From: CBDCWA01 sp046048295
GTDB lineage: Bacteria; Pseudomonadota; Alphaproteobacteria; Rhizobiales; Hyphomicrobiaceae
DNA: 8,673 nt
Reading direction: 5' to 3'
Assembly: GCA_046048295.1 (NCBI GenBank)
Contig: JBJOGJ010000170.1
Span: 1-8,673, forward strand
Under the pieces are notes generated by a model, which was not told the origin of the DNA, searched no databases, and saw nothing but the letters and a program-made list of their open reading frames with translations. How positions within the stretch are numbered: position 1 is the first letter of the stretch; the number at the start of each line of letters is the position of its first letter. The position numbers were made by a program, and so were the translations under genes. Shown here one piece after another: positions 6,662 through 8,673 of the stretch.

Positions 6662-7890
6662 TGCCGCATTACGAGTACAAGGCATACGACAAGGTAGGTT
6701 CATCCGTTTACGGTCATATTGACGGACCAACACGCGAAGAAGCGCTCGCGAAGATCGCGCGCCTCGGTCTGCTGCCGGTGTCCATCCACGAAACGGCGCC
6801 CGCCAGCGAGACGCGTTGGTGGCAGAGAGAGATCACCCTCATCGGGCGTCAAGCGTCGAAAGCCTCGCTCGCTCTGCTCGCTGGAGAGCTTGCAACCCTC
6901 ATCAGTGCCCGCGTCCCGCTCGACGAAGCACTGCGCATCGTGCTTGCGCAGCGCACGCTGCCCCGGGTCATGCAGGCAGCTGTCAGCCGCATTCTGGACC
7001 GGTTGGTCGCCGGCGAAAGCCTGTCGGAAGCCATCGAGTCCGAAGCGCCAGTGTTCCCAGATTACTTTGCCAAGCTGGTCGGCGCCGGTGAGAAAAGCGG
7101 CAGACTCGATGCGGCACTCGGTGAACTTGCCGCGAGCCTTGAGCGCAGCGCCAACCTGCACGCCCGTCTTTCCGCCGCACTCCTGTATCCGCTGGTACTG
7201 ATCATTGCAGCCCTCGTCACGATCACGCTCGTTGTAGGCGTATTGTTGCCCACCATTGCCCCCCTCTTCGCGGAAGCCCGCGCAACGCCGCCGGTTGCAT
7301 TGAGCGTCATGCTCTCGATTCATGCATGGACCGCTTCCAACTGGCCACTCGTCGCAATCTTTCTCGCTGCTTCAGCCATCACTTTCGCTGCTGCTTGGCA
7401 CAGGCCAGCTCAGCGCCACATGATCGATGGCTTGCTCCTCCAGGTGCCGCTTGCCGGTGAACTCATAAGACTGCACCAGAGCGGACGTTACGCACGCGTG
7501 CTCTCGATGCTCATGAAAGGTGGGCTCCCGCTGCACGAGGCATTGCGCATCAGCGAGACCCAACTGAGCAATTCGGTTTTCCGGCAAGCCGCGAGGCAGG
7601 CCACTGAAAGCATCTCGCAAGGCAGCAGACTCTCTAGCGCACTTTCTGCATCGCCCGGTTTCACCGAGTTGACGACACGACTGGTCGCAATTGGAGAGGA
7701 GACGGGGCAACTCGAAGAAATGTTGCAGAAGCTCGCAGCAACCTGCGAGACGATACTCGAACGCAAGCTCGAACGCCTGACCAGCATGATCGCCCCGGCG
7801 CTCACTATCGTGGTCGGCACGTTGATTGCCCTCATCGTCTACTCGGTCATGTCGACGATCATAGGCCTGAACGAGCTTGCGGTGCGATGA
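6661..7890 (+). CDS. gspF: Type II secretion system inner-membrane platform protein GspF
   Basis: This 409-residue polytopic protein is the core of the assembly platform and couples GspE to pseudopilin insertion. It has the family layout. A short N-terminal domain (YEYKAYD, then REEALAKIARLGLLP) precedes two repeated cytoplasmic T2SSF helical domains (about 66-190 and 273-395). Three membrane segments lie at about 172-200, 226-246 and 375-400. Each repeat carries the conserved glycine/acid motif: GAGEKSGRLD (141-150) and AIGEETGQLE (343-352). Length is normal for the family. ATG 6661 shares its A with the gspE stop, and GGTGAG lies just upstream, so coupling to gspE is likely. It overlaps gspH by 4 bp. 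Confidence 0.97.
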   Translation: MPHYEYKAYDKVGSSVYGHIDGPTREEALAKIARLGLLPVSIHETAPASETRWWQREITLIGRQASKASLALLAGELATLISARVPLDEALRIVLAQRTLPRVMQAAVSRILDRLVAGESLSEAIESEAPVFPDYFAKLVGAGEKSGRLDAALGELAASLERSANLHARLSAALLYPLVLIIAALVTITLVVGVLLPTIAPLFAEARATPPVALSVMLSIHAWTASNWPLVAIFLAASAITFAAAWHRPAQRHMIDGLLLQVPLAGELIRLHQSGRYARVLSMLMKGGLPLHEALRISETQLSNSVFRQAARQATESISQGSRLSSALSASPGFTELTTRLVAIGEETGQLEEMLQKLAATCETILERKLERLTSMIAPALTIVVGTLIALIVYSVMSTIIGLNELAVR

Positions 7891-8348
7891 TGCATAATCG
7901 GCTACGACGTGATGAAACGGGAATCGGATTGCTCGAACTGACAGTCGTACTGTTCATACTGTCGCTGGCGGCAGCCCTGCTGGTTCCACTGGCCAGGCCA
8001 TCGGGCCCGGTAATTGTACAATCGACTGCCTCGAATTTCGCCAGTGTCTTGCGCTTGACGCGGCTTGCCGCGATCGAGGCCAACGAGGTCAGAGTGCTTA
8101 AGGTCGATCTTGCCACACGTTCTTTCGCGCGTGCCAACACGGCCAAGAGAGGAACATTCCCTGATCTGCTGGCGATTGAATACGCGGTTCCTTCGAGCGA
8201 GCGCGACGACGAGTTCAAGTTCTCGTTCCGCTTCTTTCCTGACGGCTCCGCAACACCAGGAAGAATTTCGTTTCGGAGCGGCGGAACCGTTGCGAGCGTA
8301 AGGGTCGACGGTCTGACCGGGACAATCGCGCTCGGGAGCACCCAATGA
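7887..8348 (+). CDS. gspH: Minor pseudopilin GspH
   Basis: This 153-residue type IV pilin-like protein begins with a short basic leader, then the prepilin peptidase site Gly12/Ile13, the conserved Glu17 (+5 of the mature protein) and a hydrophobic helix (about 15-38). The globular part starts with a helix (NFASVLRLTRLAAIEANEV) and continues as beta strands, as in the GspH/FimT family. This is one of the pseudopilus-tip subunits (H, I, J, K). Ile at +1 is less usual than Phe or Met. Two adjacent ATGs (7887, 7890) are possible starts; the first gives a 4-bp ATGA overlap with gspF. It follows gspF directly, where gspG would normally be. The long C-terminal Ca-binding region of GspG is not apparent, so I do not read this as GspG. 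Confidence 0.87.
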   Translation: MMHNRLRRDETGIGLLELTVVLFILSLAAALLVPLARPSGPVIVQSTASNFASVLRLTRLAAIEANEVRVLKVDLATRSFARANTAKRGTFPDLLAIEYAVPSSERDDEFKFSFRFFPDGSATPGRISFRSGGTVASVRVDGLTGTIALGSTQ

Positions 8349-8673
8349 TGAAGGGCACCTCGCATCGCGACGGTTTCACTCTGATTGAGGTTCTGGCAGC
8401 CCTGTTCATCCTCACCTTCGTTTTTTCGGCGCTGCACGAAGGAATGTCGATCGCCTGGCGCGGGATCGGCGCAACGGATGGAGAACGCGAAGCAATTCAG
8501 ATCGCCAAGGCCAAGCTCGCAGAAGCAGGCCGCTCGACGCCACTTTTGCCGGGCGATCGAAAGGTTGTGACAGGCGGCAGGTCGGTGCTGACACGAATTG
8601 CCGTGTTCAGGCCCCCAGCTCCCGCTTCCCGCGCACCGCTGCAGGCTTACCTCGTTACCGTAAAGGTCTCCTG
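8345..8673 (+). CDS. gspI: Minor pseudopilin GspI, 3' end beyond the window
   Basis: The frame is open from ATG 8345 to the window edge, giving 109 complete codons with no stop. The leader MMKGTSHRDG ends at the prepilin peptidase site Gly10/Phe11, followed by FTLIEVLAALFIL with Glu15 at +5 and a hydrophobic helix to about residue 30. The helix then runs into EREAIQIAKAKLAEAG (48-63), typical of GspI, which binds GspH and GspJ in the tip complex. GspI is normally about 120 to 130 residues, so only the last few codons are probably missing. The start overlaps the gspH stop by 4 bp (ATGA); a second ATG follows at 8348. GspJ is the main alternative, but the helix pattern and the position after gspH favour GspI. 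Confidence 0.85.
   Translation, partial: MMKGTSHRDGFTLIEVLAALFILTFVFSALHEGMSIAWRGIGATDGEREAIQIAKAKLAEAGRSTPLLPGDRKVVTGGRSVLTRIAVFRPPAPASRAPLQAYLVTVKVS

Noticed and set aside
6700..7323. A 207-codon open frame antisense to gspF
   Set aside because: It lies wholly inside a well-supported gene, has no recognisable domain, and its composition is what reverse-reading GC-rich codons gives.
4910..7890. Type IV pilus PilB/PilC or Tad system instead of T2SS
   Set aside because: The presence of gspL, gspM, gspD and gspH/gspI-type genes and the GspE-type layout with CxxC pairs fit T2SS. There is no PilT, PilA or Tad-type partner here.
7859..8437. A 192-codon open frame antisense to gspH and gspI
   Set aside because: It spans two overlapping pseudopilin genes, is Ser/Arg-rich with no motif, and has no operon partner. 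I read it as a shadow frame.
1..8673. tRNA or rRNA genes, CRISPR arrays, insertion sequences, long direct repeats, integration sites
   Set aside because: None was seen. The window is filled by eight T2SS genes, with no repeated spacers, transposase or RNA-gene sequence.

Overview
The window holds most of one type II secretion system (T2SS, general secretory pathway) locus and little else. Eight genes lie in two divergent blocks separated by one AT-rich gap. The DNA is moderately GC-rich and compact, with start/stop overlaps at most junctions. The GspM type (T2SSM_b-like), the PilN-like periplasmic part of GspL and the short GspC/GspN-like HR protein suggest a Gram-negative proteobacterium, most likely an alphaproteobacterium. 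That placement is an inference from gene style, not from any marker gene.

Minus-strand block, read from 4772 down to 98: gspL (cytoplasmic/inner-membrane platform protein), gspM (platform partner), a short gspC-like gene (inner-membrane connector with only a homology-region domain) and gspD (outer-membrane secretin). gspL/gspM overlap by 4 bp. gspM and the gspC-like gene abut or overlap, depending on the start chosen. gspD follows after 142 bp. The secretin carries a lipoprotein signal, so it looks like a self-piloting 'liposecretin'.

Plus-strand block, from about 4910 to the window end: gspE (assembly ATPase with intact Walker A, Walker B, Asp box, His box and tetracysteine zinc site), gspF (polytopic platform protein), gspH (minor pseudopilin) and gspI (minor pseudopilin, cut by the window edge). 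Every junction overlaps by 1 to 4 bp. The major pseudopilin gene gspG, normally between gspF and gspH, is not there. gspJ and gspK would be expected beyond position 8673.

The central gap (about 4773-4909) must hold the divergent promoters. It contains a 9-bp inverted repeat with one mismatch and a perfect TATAAT hexamer directly beside it, on the gspE side. Positions 1-97, beyond gspD, hold only a short hairpin.

Together the products would form a secretin channel (D), a connector (C-like), an inner-membrane platform (F, L, M), an ATPase (E) and part of the pseudopilus tip (H, I), exporting folded periplasmic proteins. Substrates cannot be read from this window. I see no new defence, mobile or RNA system. 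The points of interest are variations on the T2SS theme: the lipidated secretin with unusually long linkers, the PDZ-less connector, the absent gspG, the divergent split and the candidate operator.
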